Positions 11,886 through 22,252 of a DNA stretch of 64,000 nt are shown here, in pieces. The stretch's first letter is position 1; the number at the start of each line of letters is the position of its first letter. The notes under the pieces are model-generated. The model saw nothing but the letters and a program-made list of their open reading frames with translations. It was not told the DNA's origin and searched no databases. Source of the DNA: Pascua guehoae (taxonomy: Eukaryota > Basidiomycota > Tremellomycetes > Trichosporonales > Trichosporonaceae); contig BCJX01000017.1 in the NCBI GenBank assembly GCA_001600415.1, positions 675,005-739,004 of the forward strand, in the 5' to 3' direction. The translations under genes were made by a program, and so were the position numbers.

Positions 11886-12298
11886 ACCAGTCCATGCGGC
11901 TCTGTCTCGCCTTCCGTCTCTAGTCACATGGGTCCCAGACGAGCCCTTTTGGCACGCCACGGTGCGGTCTCGACATCCCCGCTTGACGTTCCAACTCTCC
12001 GCCACTCCAGCTGGATATGGCCGTTCTTGGTTGCCGCCCAGGCGTTGCGCAACTAGACCTCGCTGCTCCGCGCACGACGCAACTGGAACGTTCTCGTCCC
12101 TTTCGTTGCCACCCCAACTGGCGGCTAGACCTTATTCCACACTAGACCTTCTTGACCCCCCTACTTCTTGACCCCTACCCTTCTGTTGTACTCTACACTC
12201 CATGGTATATTCTAACTACGGTATGCAGTAATTGTAAACGCCCCATCGCCGCCGTCTACAAGAGCTCACCCGCTCGCCCGCTCGCCGGGGCTAGCACA
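11886..12298. other. Intergenic, 413 bp, convergent
   Basis: Terminator region between convergent PXA and ArfGAP genes; nothing coding seen. Confidence 0.55.
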
Positions 12299-14492
12299 CT
12301 AGAAATCCTTCCAGTCGTCGTCGTCCCACCCGTCGCCCTTCTTGGTGGGCGCGGGGGGCGCGAGCGGCGTGCTCGACGACGTGCTTGTATGGCTTGCGCT
12401 GGCAGCGCCGCTGGCAGCACCACTAGCCGCACCGCTGGCGCTGGTCGCGCCAGTGCTCTTGGCGGCGCCATAGTGCTCGTCGCGTGCGTCCCACGAGTCG
12501 AAAAAGTCGTCGTCGGCAGTGGCATGCTGGCCGACCTGGCCGTACCCGCGCTGCTGTGCCGAGCCCTGGCCGAGGCCGAGCTTGCCGAGCTGCTCGTTGA
12601 GGTCTACGCCTGCGCGGCGCTGGGCCTGGTCGTTGATCTGTCCCCAGCCCTCGCCTGCGCGCGCCGCGGCCCAGCCGGCAGTAGCGCGCGCGTGGGCCGT
12701 GGCGCTATTGACAACGTTGCGGAAGTCGTCGCCGGCATTCTTTTCATACACTTCCGTCGCGCGCGAGACGCCAGGCTTGACGACCGTCTCGTTGAGCTCG
12801 CGCCCGGCCGTGGCGACGACCGAGCTGAAAATACCCCATCCTTTACTCAGCGCGCCGATCGGGTTGCGCTGGAACTCGTCGAGCGTCGGCGCCGCGCGCG
12901 TCGACAGGTTGTGCGCCGGGTGGCTCGACCCCATGTCGGGTTGCGGGTCCGAGCCGAATCCAGTGTACCGCCCGCCCTGCGAGGGGGGCAGGTGGTCGGG
13001 CCGCGACGCGTTGGCGGCTCCGAGGCGCTCAAAGTAGGCTTCATTGTCCGTCTTGGACGGCAGGTCGGATCCGTACGACGGCGTCCCCGTCCGGCTCGGC
13101 ACGCCAGAGCTTGGCGCGGACCCGATCCCGGCACCCGCGCGCGAGCGACGCGTCGCCTGCGCCGACGCCGGGCGCACGGGCTGCGGTGGCGCCGGCGACG
13201 GCGACCATGCTTGCGGGGGCTCGGCGCACGCGGCCGAGAGCTGCGGTGTTAGTGAGTCGTAACACGTTGGGGCTTCCTCAACGCCGTGCTGTCTTCATAC
13301 CCATGCTTTTGGTGACGAGCTTACACTCGCCCAGTTGCACTCTGGTCAAACCCACTCCCACGCCCACACCCAGCCCACGCCACATACCTTGTCGCGGTAC
13401 TGGGCCGCCGCCCACGAGTTGTACTTGTCAACCATGCCCATGCCCTTTTCGTACCCGCCGTCCGAGCCGTAGTTGTCCATGAACTGGATGAATTCCTCGT
13501 TCCCGCCGAGCTGGAGTTAGTGGGTGCCACGGGGGTCATAACTGCAAAGAGCGGATGGGATGGGTCGACTTCAGTGTGGTCCGTCTTTGGCAGAGCTCAA
13601 CTGTGGTGTAGGCGCACCCAGACCGGGACAGACTAATACCCAGCAACAGCGAGCTGGAGCTGGAAAGTGGGCCTGTGGATGCGAAGCAAACAAACAAGCG
13701 CGAGTCGGCGAGTCCGCCAGCACGCCATCGCGCCGCACATCACACATCACACTACACACAACAGCCCACTCACGCGCATCTTCTTGAGCTGGTCCTCGGA
13801 CCACTTGTCCATCGTGATCGACCGCACAAACGAAATGTGCACGCCAAAGCCTGACGTCAGCGTGGATATCGGGTATGGGCGTTGCGATCCCGGAGTCGAT
13901 ACGACGCGCACGCTGGCGGGCTGGTAGTTGCAACGCAGTGCACTGTCCCCCGTGGCTACCGCCGTGGACACGACAGCCCTTTGCCCTCTGGGTACCGGCG
14001 ACCGGACCACGTTGGCTCTCCAACGTCACCACGTCGCCATGCAGCAGCGCCACGCGTCCTGGTCCGCCAACGACCCCAACGCACACCGACTCAAGCAGCC
14101 TCTCACCGCCTCCCAGACCCGCAACAGCCCGCCCCCCAACACCGCACGCGTACACCCCACTTACCGCGGTGGACACCCGAGCACTCGAGGCAGATAAACG
14201 TGCCATACGACACACTCGCCCACTGCGGCGACGGCGCGCCGCAGTCGACACAGACTGACCGTCAGCAATCCTGCGAACGCGAGATAGGGGATCGGAGCAA
14301 GCGGCGGGGTGGGGGGGCAGGACGTGGGGTGTTGGGTGTTGGGTGCCGGCGCGTCCCGTGCTCCCCCTCTTCACAATACGCCCACCCCCACCCGCACGCC
14401 CGCCCGCATGCATGCCCTCGCCCAAACTCACGCTTGTTGGCGCCCGTGCTCATGAGCGTGAGGAGCTCCTTCTTCTGGTAGTTTTCCGCCAT
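12299..14492 (-). CDS. ArfGAP (Gcs1/ArfGAP1 type)
   Basis: Five exons (14492..14432, 14254..14165, 13850..13774, 13510..13388, 13240..12299) give 430 residues. It activates GTP hydrolysis on Arf1 and so controls COPI vesicle coats at the Golgi. The N-terminal ArfGAP zinc finger is complete: C22-x2-C25-x16-C42-x2-C45, with the arginine finger at R50 ([10 protein letters not shown]), followed by [20 protein letters not shown] and the [12 protein letters not shown] block. The C-terminal half carries [20 protein letters not shown], amphipathic ALPS-like segments ([20 protein letters not shown]) and the acidic tail [12 protein letters not shown] typical of Gcs1/ArfGAP1, a coat-adaptor binding element in that family. 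Ser/Ala low complexity precedes the tail. The introns sit inside the conserved domain and all phases match. Confidence 0.95.
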
Positions 14493-15517
14493 CGTGTTCA
14501 GTACTGGCGCGACGTTGGAGGTGGAAGTTGTAACGGGATGGACAAAGAGGGGGTGGGGGAGATGGCGCGCCGGGGATGGATGGTGGACACGCCGTGCACG
14601 CCGCACGCGGCCAGGGGGCGCCACGCGTAAATGGGAATTGAATCGATCGGCGGTGTTGCAGATCGGCAAAAACGTGGTTTGCACGTGGGGAAACGAGGGT
14701 TGGGACATATAACCCCGCTACTAGTTCAGCGATTACCCTTTTGCTGTTCGTATTCCCATCAGATTGAGAGTCAAAGTACTGGCTCCAACCGATCCAACCC
14801 CGTTCCCCTCCCCACCCTCACCGTGCAACACAGGAGGGACCAATGCGCCATTAGCGGTACACTTATAAGCCACAAGCAAGTTTTTGTTAATTGGCACCTT
14901 CCTTAGCGGAGCAGTTAAAGACCTGATAGCATTTGGCATTCATTCATGTCGACGCAAACAGGAGACACTGCACCGCTGGGGGTTCGATTCCTGGACGATA
15001 CCTGCAACTCGTGCATTCACATTTGCTATGTGGTATACAGCCAAGTCTGGAACGTCGAAACCTGTCCAGCCGCCGATTTTTTTGGCGACAACCTACCCCC
15101 GCCCAGTGACGACCAGGCCAAGTACAGAGTGTGTCAAAAAGGGAACGAGAAAGGCGCAGGGATGCCGAAGCAGGCACATGTTGAGCTGCTGCAGATGTAC
15201 AGGCCTTGCAAGAGCCGGCCAGTCTCACCCTGTGCCACTTTTCGCTCCTTTTAACCCTCCCCCCCCCCCCCCCCGCGTGGACTAGTGGACTAAGGAGTAG
15301 GTACTGCAGATATGTGGCACCTAGATCATAACGGGCTGGGAGACGACACGATAAGCATATAGATGAGGCGTCACGGTCGTCGTGATGTCTACCCAGAACC
15401 ACATGCCATGCTGTGGATTCACCCCACCTGCTGCGCTTGCCTGCCAGAACACATCCAGAACGAACACTGCTAATGTGCATACAGGCCGGGGCAGAGGCCG
15501 GGTACAAATACAAACGA
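14493..15517. other. Intergenic, 1025 bp
   Basis: Upstream of the ArfGAP gene and downstream of the ABCF gene. It contains a pyrimidine/C tract at about 15250-15274 and an A-box/B-box-like pair at 14904-14990 that does not fold as a tRNA (see rejected list). No gene seen. Confidence 0.5.
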
Positions 15518-17857
15518 TTATTGGTCAAACTTTGCGACATACTCGTCAATGCCGTCCTCGAGCCTGACGAGCCTGCCCTCTTCGAGGGCATAGACGACTT
15601 CGGACGTTTCTCGCACAAAGTGTCTGTCGTGCGTGACGAGCACGACCGTGCCCTCGTACTCGTTGAGGGCGGTGATGAGGCCCTGGACGGCGTACATGTC
15701 GAGGTGGTTTGTAATTTCGTCGAGGAGGAGCATGTGGGGTGCCTCGTAGAGCATAATCGCGAGCGCCATGCGCGCCCTCTGCCCGCCCGAGAGGGTATGT
15801 ACTGGCCTGGTAGCGAGGGCGCCGCTGAGCTCAAAGCTGCCGAGCCACTTGCGGAGGTCGTGTTCCTTGACTGTTGGACGGTGCTTTGCGAGAATCTCGA
15901 GGCCCGATTCGCGGACAGCGCTCAGCTCGTCGACATAGTGCTGCGAATAGTGGCCGATGCGGAGGCGGGGCTCGCGCTCGACCATGCCGTGTGTGGGCTG
16001 GATCGAGCCCTCGATGAGGCGCACGAGCGTCGACTTGCCGCACCCGTTCAGACCGACGAGCGCAATGTGGTCGCCGGGCATGATGCTGAGCGTGATGCTC
16101 TTGAGCACGCGGCGCTTGCGGCCCGGGTACGTATAGCTCACGTTGTGGAGAGAGACGAGGGGTCCCGAGTGGCGCAGCGCCTCGGGCTGTGGGATACGCA
16201 GGTCGACCTCTTTTTCCGCCTTGACCAGCTGCAGCTCTGGGCGGAGCGTGTCGTGGAATCCAGCCCAGTACGACACCTTGAACCGCTTGCCGTCCTCGGT
16301 CTTGTCCATACCGCTCATCCGCTCGAGCTTCTTGTTCCGCGACGCCACTTGCGCAAGCACCTTGTCATTGTTGGTCGCGCGCGCGTGCTTCATAAAGCCG
16401 TCAATCGACTTTTGGACGTGCTCGCGCCGCCGCTCGAGCGCCGCGTGCTGCCGCTCCTTTTTTCGCCGCAGCTCGTCCTCGGTCTGCTCGTACTCGTCAT
16501 AGTTGCCCGGGTGGTACGTGAGCGCCTTGTCCTTGAGCCGGATAATCTCCTGGCTGATGGCGTTGAGGAAATCCCGGTCGTGCGACACGCATACAATCGT
16601 AATGTCCTCGAGTGTGCACAGGTAGTCTTGCAGCCATGCAATCGCCGCGAGGTCGAGGTGGTTTGTGCACTCGTCGAGCAGGAGAATGTCGGGCTGGATA
16701 AACATGGCCTTGGCGAGGGCGACGCGCATACGCCATCCACCCGAGAGGCGTGATACGGGTCCGTCCTGCATCTCTTCGTCCACGTCGAGCGACGACAGAA
16801 TGGCGCGCGCGCGGGCCTCGGCAGAGTGCGCGTCCATCTCGTCCAGCTCAAAGTAGAGCGTCGCCAGGACGTTGGCCGCAACCTCGGTGTCGGGCTTGGG
16901 CGGGTCGTCGTTGCCATACAGGTCGGCGCGGACAGTGGCGAGCATTGTCTGTTCGGCCTTGAGGGCGACCCCGCGCGCCGTCTTGCCGCGTTTCCCCGAC
17001 CGCAGCGTCGCCGTCTTTTGCGCCGCCGTGATGCGCTCCCCTGCAATGCGGCGGATATACCCCTCGAGTACGTTGTGGAGGACGTCGCCGTCTGCAGGCG
17101 TCTGCAACGCAGCCTCAATGGCGCGGACATCGCCCATGCGCTTCTCCCGCTCCGTGTCGGCCGCGAGCACGGCGTCGAGCACACACTGGTCCATGTCCAC
17201 CACATCGAGCTGCTGGACGTACAGCGTACGAATGTTTTCTGGGAACCCCACCAGCGCCTTGTTGCCAATCACCGACAGGAGGGTCGACTTGCCCGCCCCG
17301 TTCCGCCCCACGAGGCCGTAGTGGCACCCGGCCTTGAACCACAGTCGCGCGTCGACGAGCAGGTCGTGGTCCCCAATCGTCACATTGACGTCCTTGAGGT
17401 CCACATCCTTGGACAGCGTCGTCAGCGTCTCGTTGTGGAAACGCGACTGCTGCGAGTATGCCACCACCGGCGGCGCACTGGGCACGCCGAGCGTTTCCGC
17501 TCCCGACGCAGAGGGGGCGTCCGACACGGGTGTCGCAGTCCCGTGCACGTGGCCCTTCTTCCCTCGTCGCTTGGGCGTGGCCGACCCCGTCGTCGTGCTC
17601 GTACTCGCCCCCGTGCTCCGCGCCGGTGTCGTCTTCCCACTCGCACTGGCGCCATTGCCCACCGAGAGCCGCGCAAACATGGCGTCCAGGTCTTTGGCCG
17701 ACATGCCCAGGAACGGCGCAACGGCGCGCCGCACGTCGTCGTCATCTGTCTTGCCTGCTACGGCCGTTTTGAGATAGTCGAGCGTGCCTTCATCCTCGGT
17801 CAGTGCATCGCGCACATCTGGAGGTGCTGCTGCCACGATCGCCTCGATGGTGATCAT
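15518..17857 (-). CDS. ABCF-family ATPase (twin ABC domains, soluble)
   Basis: One exon, 779 residues. ABCF proteins are soluble twin-ATPase translation or ribosome factors (Gcn20, Arb1 and relatives). Domain 1 has Walker A GLVGRNGAGKST at 181-192, signature LSGGWRMRVALAKA, and Walker B ILLLDECTNHLD. Domain 2 has Walker A ALVGLNGCGKST, signature LSGGQRARMALA and Walker B MLLLDEITNHLD. No membrane spans. The inter-domain linker (about 440-480) is highly charged (EQTEDELRRKKERQHAALER). The acidic N-terminal part (1-60) resembles the helical N-domain of ABCF3/Gcn20-type proteins and is followed by a Ser/Thr-rich linker. Both Walker B motifs keep the catalytic Glu but replace the usual Pro of LDEPTNHLD with Cys and Ile. 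The Gcn20-versus-other ABCF subgroup is not settled. Confidence 0.93.
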   Translation of the reverse strand: MITIEAIVAAAPPDVRDALTEDEGTLDYLKTAVAGKTDDDDVRRAVAPFLGMSAKDLDAMFARLSVGNGASASGKTTPARSTGASTSTTTGSATPKRRGKKGHVHGTATPVSDAPSASGAETLGVPSAPPVVAYSQQSRFHNETLTTLSKDVDLKDVNVTIGDHDLLVDARLWFKAGCHYGLVGRNGAGKSTLLSVIGNKALVGFPENIRTLYVQQLDVVDMDQCVLDAVLAADTEREKRMGDVRAIEAALQTPADGDVLHNVLEGYIRRIAGERITAAQKTATLRSGKRGKTARGVALKAEQTMLATVRADLYGNDDPPKPDTEVAANVLATLYFELDEMDAHSAEARARAILSSLDVDEEMQDGPVSRLSGGWRMRVALAKAMFIQPDILLLDECTNHLDLAAIAWLQDYLCTLEDITIVCVSHDRDFLNAISQEIIRLKDKALTYHPGNYDEYEQTEDELRRKKERQHAALERRREHVQKSIDGFMKHARATNNDKVLAQVASRNKKLERMSGMDKTEDGKRFKVSYWAGFHDTLRPELQLVKAEKEVDLRIPQPEALRHSGPLVSLHNVSYTYPGRKRRVLKSITLSIMPGDHIALVGLNGCGKSTLVRLIEGSIQPTHGMVEREPRLRIGHYSQHYVDELSAVRESGLEILAKHRPTVKEHDLRKWLGSFELSGALATRPVHTLSGGQRARMALAIMLYEAPHMLLLDEITNHLDMYAVQGLITALNEYEGTVVLVTHDRHFVRETSEVVYALEEGRLVRLEDGIDEYVAKFDQ

Positions 17858-18260
17858 CGTTAATGTAGGGTGGAGGTTGGGGCTGGTGGTCGTGATCCTG
17901 TGCCAAGAGTTCTGCCGTCTGTCGTTCTTTGGTGGCGTGAGTGTCGTCGGTGGGTACTATTACAGTTGAAAGTGACGGAAAATCACCTGCTGCGGACCCC
18001 GTTCTTATTATTATGCAAGAGATGGACAGCGAGTCGGCAAAGATGTGTAGGATCCGAATGTTGACGGTCGGTGCATCGCGATGGGTTGGTGTTCCATGTG
18101 TTGCATCTCTGACTCTGCAATCTCGAGTTTCGGATCCGAAAAAATGACGTCACAACGGATCCTGCCTAAGATAACCGATCCCCACCAGTCCCATCCGTTC
18201 CATATCAGCCAAACCACCAGACTCACAAGTTGATCCTTGCATGATGACTCCGTGTTAACC
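17858..18260. other. Divergent promoter ABCF / GFA-1, 403 bp
   Basis: Short shared upstream region. It holds a 14-bp perfect palindrome next to a CRE octamer at 18128-18152 and a second GGATCC-containing site at 18157. No coding sequence seen. Confidence 0.5.
18128..18152. promoter_or_regulatory. Palindrome plus CRE octamer
   Basis: TTTCGGATCCGAAA (18128-18141) is a perfect 14-bp palindrome; 3 nt later comes TGACGTCA (18145-18152). They lie 110-130 bp upstream of the GFA-1 ATG. TCGGATCCGAA-like elements recur near 28846-28866. Regulatory use is inferred. Confidence 0.4.
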
Positions 18261-19194
18261 ATGACCACGAAGGCATCCCTCGAGGGCGACTGCAATTGCG
18301 GCGCTGTCACCGTGTCGATCAAGGACGCGGCACAGGCTCTCGACCACGGGCTCGAGGTCTGTCGTGGGTATCTCGAACGAGTAGTTTCTACGCGCTCACC
18401 AGGGCCTGTCAGATTGTATACATTGCCGCAAGACCACTGGCGCAATGTAAGTAGCCTGTAATTTCCTGCAGGTGACGAGGAACATCTGTGCAAAGTCATA
18501 CTGCGTAAACATGTGTCTGGACAAGCAGAACACTTCCCGTTGCACAGTCGGCGGTCCTGTCTCCATCAACACTTTGGTCCCATCCCATTCTGACCAACCG
18601 CGCAGCGTTCCACATCCTGACAGAATCAGCCAACGCCGAGGTCGCAGGCGAGACGCGCTCCTTTGAGCTCACTGCCGCTTCCGGCCGGCCGATAACGAGA
18701 CACTTTTGCGTGGTGTGTGGTTCGTGAGTACAGTGCTTGTTGCGTCCCACATTCAGCCCTCTCCATTGAGAATGGCCAAGGTCGATCTCGGCGAACAAAC
18801 TGACACGGAGGCCAATATACGGCTATACCGCTGGCAAGACCTACTTCATCTCCAGCGGTAAGTCCCGCCTTTGGAAAAGGCGTTGGCTGCACTACCCAGG
18901 AAATCGGCCGTGCGTCCATCCAAGTCTCCTCCCAAGCCATTCGCACATGTCATCGAGCGCGTGTACTGTACCATGTGCCGTCCCTAACAAGAATCGCTAT
19001 GCGGAGGGCGAAAAGCGTGATACTGTGACAGGCCCCCTCTGACTGTTGTCCAATGCTCCACCACTCCAGCCACTCTAACACCAGGTCTCTTCCCGCCCGG
19101 CTCATTGCCACCACCAGGCACAGAGCTTTTCCTCAAGTACAAGGAGAGTTGGGAGGTGCCATACTCGAGTGCAAAGGGCTCTGAGACGCAGTAG
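18261..19194 (+). CDS. GFA/CENP-V-type zinc protein 1, possibly splice-damaged
   Basis: Glutathione-dependent formaldehyde-activating (GFA) family: small zinc-binding beta-fold proteins. Clear exons are 18261..18363, 18413..18446, an exon ending at 18723, 18811..18857 and 19085..19194. Zinc ligands visible are CNCGA (start), CHCIHCRKTTG (exons 1/2) and HFCVVCGSPIY (exons 3/4). The exon 3 start is uncertain. An in-frame model starts at 18529 (162 residues in total), which inserts about 24 odd residues before AAFHILTESANAEV. The paralogue at 24891-26021 has the same first two exon phases, the same 34-nt exon 2 and the same 110-nt last exon; by its example exon 3 should start at 18601, but the two bases before it are CG rather than AG. 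So this copy may use a displaced acceptor or be losing function. The 18723/18811 junction uses a GAG acceptor. The substrate is unknown; the family name overstates biochemical certainty. Confidence 0.75.
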
Positions 19195-19876
19195 TGGTGC
19201 CATCTGTACATGCCCGTGGATTGCGTGTGGCGCTCGCCGCTTTCTGGCCAGACTACCAATACAGATGTGAGACCAGTCTCTGCAGGGCGACGGGGGGTGT
19301 GGACAATGAACGGCATGATTAGGCGCACGAAGCAACGAAACGCCCGAACGGATTTGGAAGAAGACGACGTACCAGCGCAGTGAGGCGTGGTCACCTGTTA
19401 CGTGTTACGAAGTACGGATTTGGAAATGAAATGGATGAAGAGGCACTTGATTCCTTTTACCCTCAGAGCGCATGAGTAACATCAGCCCGTGTCGAGTGGA
19501 CAAGGCTAGCAGAATGGGGCTAACGCTGCCTTGCGGCTCTCTTCAACCACGTTTACTTCATATACGCTCTGTTCACATTAATACTGTCGTTCTGTACGAG
19601 ACCAGTTGGGAAGGGACGATGGTAAGAGAAAGTCAGTCGAGGATCCTTTAAGCCACCCACTGCAACAACCAGTTAGCCACATTTAACCCATCGTTGCCAA
19701 CACGCCAACATCGGTCAGGAACTCGGTGAAATGCCCAGGACATGGTGTAGTGCATTTGGGTCATCCTTTCGAGGTCATCTTGTCAGGGGGCCATGGCAGG
19801 GTGGTTCGCTTGCGAAAGAAACATATCTCCTGTAACTGCCACGGCTGGACAGCTTGCAAGCGGCGTTCGTTCGTGC
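19195..19876. other. Intergenic, 682 bp, convergent
   Basis: Between the 3' ends of GFA-1 and the lectin gene; AT content rises here. No gene seen. Confidence 0.5.
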
Positions 19877-20584
19877 TCAAGCCCGCGTCTGCGTCCAGTA
19901 CTGATTCGTATTGCCGCGGAAACACTCCCAGCGCTGGACCGTTCCGCCGCTGTACATCTGGCCGTCGCGGAGGTCGAGGCAGTCGTCTGATGTCAGGAGT
20001 CGGACGACAAGACGCAATAGTACGGAGTCTGTCACCGTGCCCATGCTGCTTATATACGGCGCTGGCCACGAGCTCACTCACGCCCATACTTGAAGTTTGT
20101 CACGATGCGCCCCGTATCGACCTTGTCCAGCCACTCGGTCGACTTGGACGTCACATAGGCCCACGCGGTGTACGGCCCGTTCCGGGTCGGGCACGTCTGT
20201 AGGCCCACTTCGGGGTCGTTGTAGTAGTCGTTGGTGCGGAGGGCGATGCACAGGTTTATGCCCACGACTTTGAGAAAGTTTTCGCCGTTGGAGGTTAGAA
20301 ATTCCCACTTTTGCGCTGGGGTGCCGTTGCATTCCCAGCTGGGGAGTTAGTGGGACTGAATGGTGGTGGGGGCGAGGGGGAGACTACAATCATAGAGCTA
20401 AGGATGGTCCCGAGGCTCACATCTGCACACGCGTGCCGGGAGTCATCACACCGCCCTGCACATCGAGACACAGCGCTTCGTTGCCGCCGGGGTGGATCGC
20501 GATCGGTACGTTTTCCCACGATGCCTGCGCCGCCACGAGCGTGGCGAACGAGATGAGCGTAGTGGCGACAAGGGTGAGTAGCAT
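19877..20584 (-). CDS. Small secreted ricin-B-type lectin (beta-trefoil)
   Basis: Three exons (20584..20421, 20338..20082, 19986..19877) give 176 residues. A cleavable signal peptide (MLLTLVATTLISFATLVAAQ) is followed by one ricin-B/CBM13-like beta-trefoil domain: ALCLDVQGG, then CNGTPAQKWEF (QxW motif), NLCIALRTN, then DCLDLRDGQMYSGGTVQRWE (second QxW) and NQYWTQ. The domain usually binds sugars on the cell wall or foreign glycans; no catalytic module is attached. All junctions keep phase. Secreted single-trefoil proteins are common in fungi; the ligand cannot be read from sequence. It lies between GFA-1 (convergent) and a divergent MFS gene. Confidence 0.85.
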
Positions 20585-22252
20585 GGTGAGTATGGGATGT
20601 GAGAAACGCAGTATCGACGGGGGTGCCAATGGCTGATCGTGGGCATTATGTAGCCCAAAGAGGGGAGTGGAGTAGTACCCCCAAGCCGTGGACATGGCCC
20701 GACGCAACACACCACCTCGTTCCGACCTCCGAGGACATATGACAAGAATGCCTTCATTGCGGTCAGAAATGGCCGCCCTGATGTCAGTCGAATTCACGAG
20801 TACATGTCCGAAGTACATACATGATCGCGCAAGACGTCGAGTGGTGCTCAGCGACCCAGTGAGGTGCGGCGAAAGGCATGTGGCGATGAATAAACTCATG
20901 GCATGTGGTAGTTTGGCACTCGCTCGGACAAGAAGCGACGACTTGTGGCATGTGATGTAGAGCTTGGCACTCGCTCGGACAGGTCAAGCGAGGGGGATGA
21001 CGCACGGCTGAAAGATGACGCTTCCTCAGACTTTTGAGTTTGAACGCGGTCTGCAGTACACGCAGTACGATACCTACGGTAGGACCCCGATCCATGGTTC
21101 CGATTGTGGCACAATGAGAAGGCTGTCTCTATCAGCCTGGGGGGAGGTCACGCGACATCATAACACCGACTTGGTCGATTATGGCGTGCAATGACCTGGT
21201 AGCTCTCCGGTAGCTGGTGGGCTTTCATGGCCGTTGATCGCTACTTAGAGGGTTATGGTACCTGCCAGACGCCTCTGGGGACATGTGGGCGCTGGGCGGA
21301 CATAGGTAAATGAAGTTGTGCCAGGTCTGCCGTCCGACCCAAGACGTTGTGGACAGGAGCCAGGAGGTCGACGTACCGAATCGAATCGGAACAACCATTC
21401 GACAAGCCGGTCGCACATATCAACAGGCTCCAGTGCGCCTCTAGTGCTCTGGTCCATGTTCCAGCCCTCGTGTGCTTCCCCCAGCCTGTTCTCGCCCTCT
21501 GAGCTCCGATTGTTTGAACCTGCCCCCGCTTTGTGTCTTGCCCTGTCCTGTCGGGGCCACCTTGACTGTCGTCGCCCATGAGGCGCATGGATCTGTACCC
21601 TTTGGGGCCGTAGTGTTCAGCCAAGTGGGCACTGTGGAGAAGCCACTATCCATCACCCTGGCCAGCAGAAGCGACTCACCACGGCCGAGTTGACTTGAGG
21701 CTGGGTATTTCCATCGTCATTCGGCTTGGCACATCTGCTAGGAAGCAAGATAGCCAGCACAGAACAGCTTGAACGCCATAAAGCCCGCTTTGGTCGCCGA
21801 AGAGAACACCGGGGCACCGGCCTTTAAACGGCGGGGCACCACGTGGGCCGACCCGACCAGGCCACCCGAGTGACGAGTAGCCGACCTGGCATGGCCTGGC
21901 AGGGGCGCGGGTGGGAGCTGCGGTCGACTTTTGTTGCCCATCTTGTACCTGTCGGCTTTGGACACCGCGCCTCGGCGTTCTGGGTGCTGCATGTAATGTG
22001 TACAGTAGTGCATGGGATGGGAGGTGTGGAGCTATGCATGCTCCGAGGAGCATGGTACGGAGACCTGACGGAGTGAGAGTGGGCGGGTTTCGTTTCTCAT
22101 CCTCCCACTCTTTCACTGTCGACACTGGACACGACAACAACAAGACGTATAGTTAATATACAACAGGTGACAATTTCGACCTGCCGAGCCACGAGCAACG
22201 GCATGCCCCAATACGGCCCTTGAGAGACGACAGTACGGGAGAGCCGCCCACC
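20585..22252. other. Divergent intergenic region, 1668 bp
   Basis: Between the lectin (minus) and the MFS transporter (plus). An 18-nt exact direct repeat (start TTGGCACTCGCTCGG) occurs at 20913-20930 and 20964-20981. ORFs are short and motif-free; no gene seen. Confidence 0.5.
20913..20981. repeat. 18-nt direct repeat, 51-bp spacing
   Basis: Two exact copies of an 18-mer (TTGGCACTCGCTCGGACA) at 20913-20930 and 20964-20981, each preceded by GGCATGTG. Could be paired protein-binding sites in the divergent promoter or a local duplication. Confidence 0.7.

Noticed and set aside
10626..12005. 459-codon minus-strand ORF opposite the PXA gene
   Set aside because: Shadow of the GC-rich coding strand; the plus strand has the recognisable PXA domain.
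14897..15000. A-box-like TAGCGGAGCAG and B-box GGTTCGATTCC resembling a tRNA gene
   Set aside because: The spacing would fit a tRNA with an intron, but no acceptor stem (CCTTCCT has no partner) and no D or T stems pair; probably chance or a very decayed tRNA-like element.
16826..17863. 345-codon plus-strand ORF opposite the ABCF gene
   Set aside because: Antisense shadow; the minus strand shows both Walker A/B pairs and signatures.
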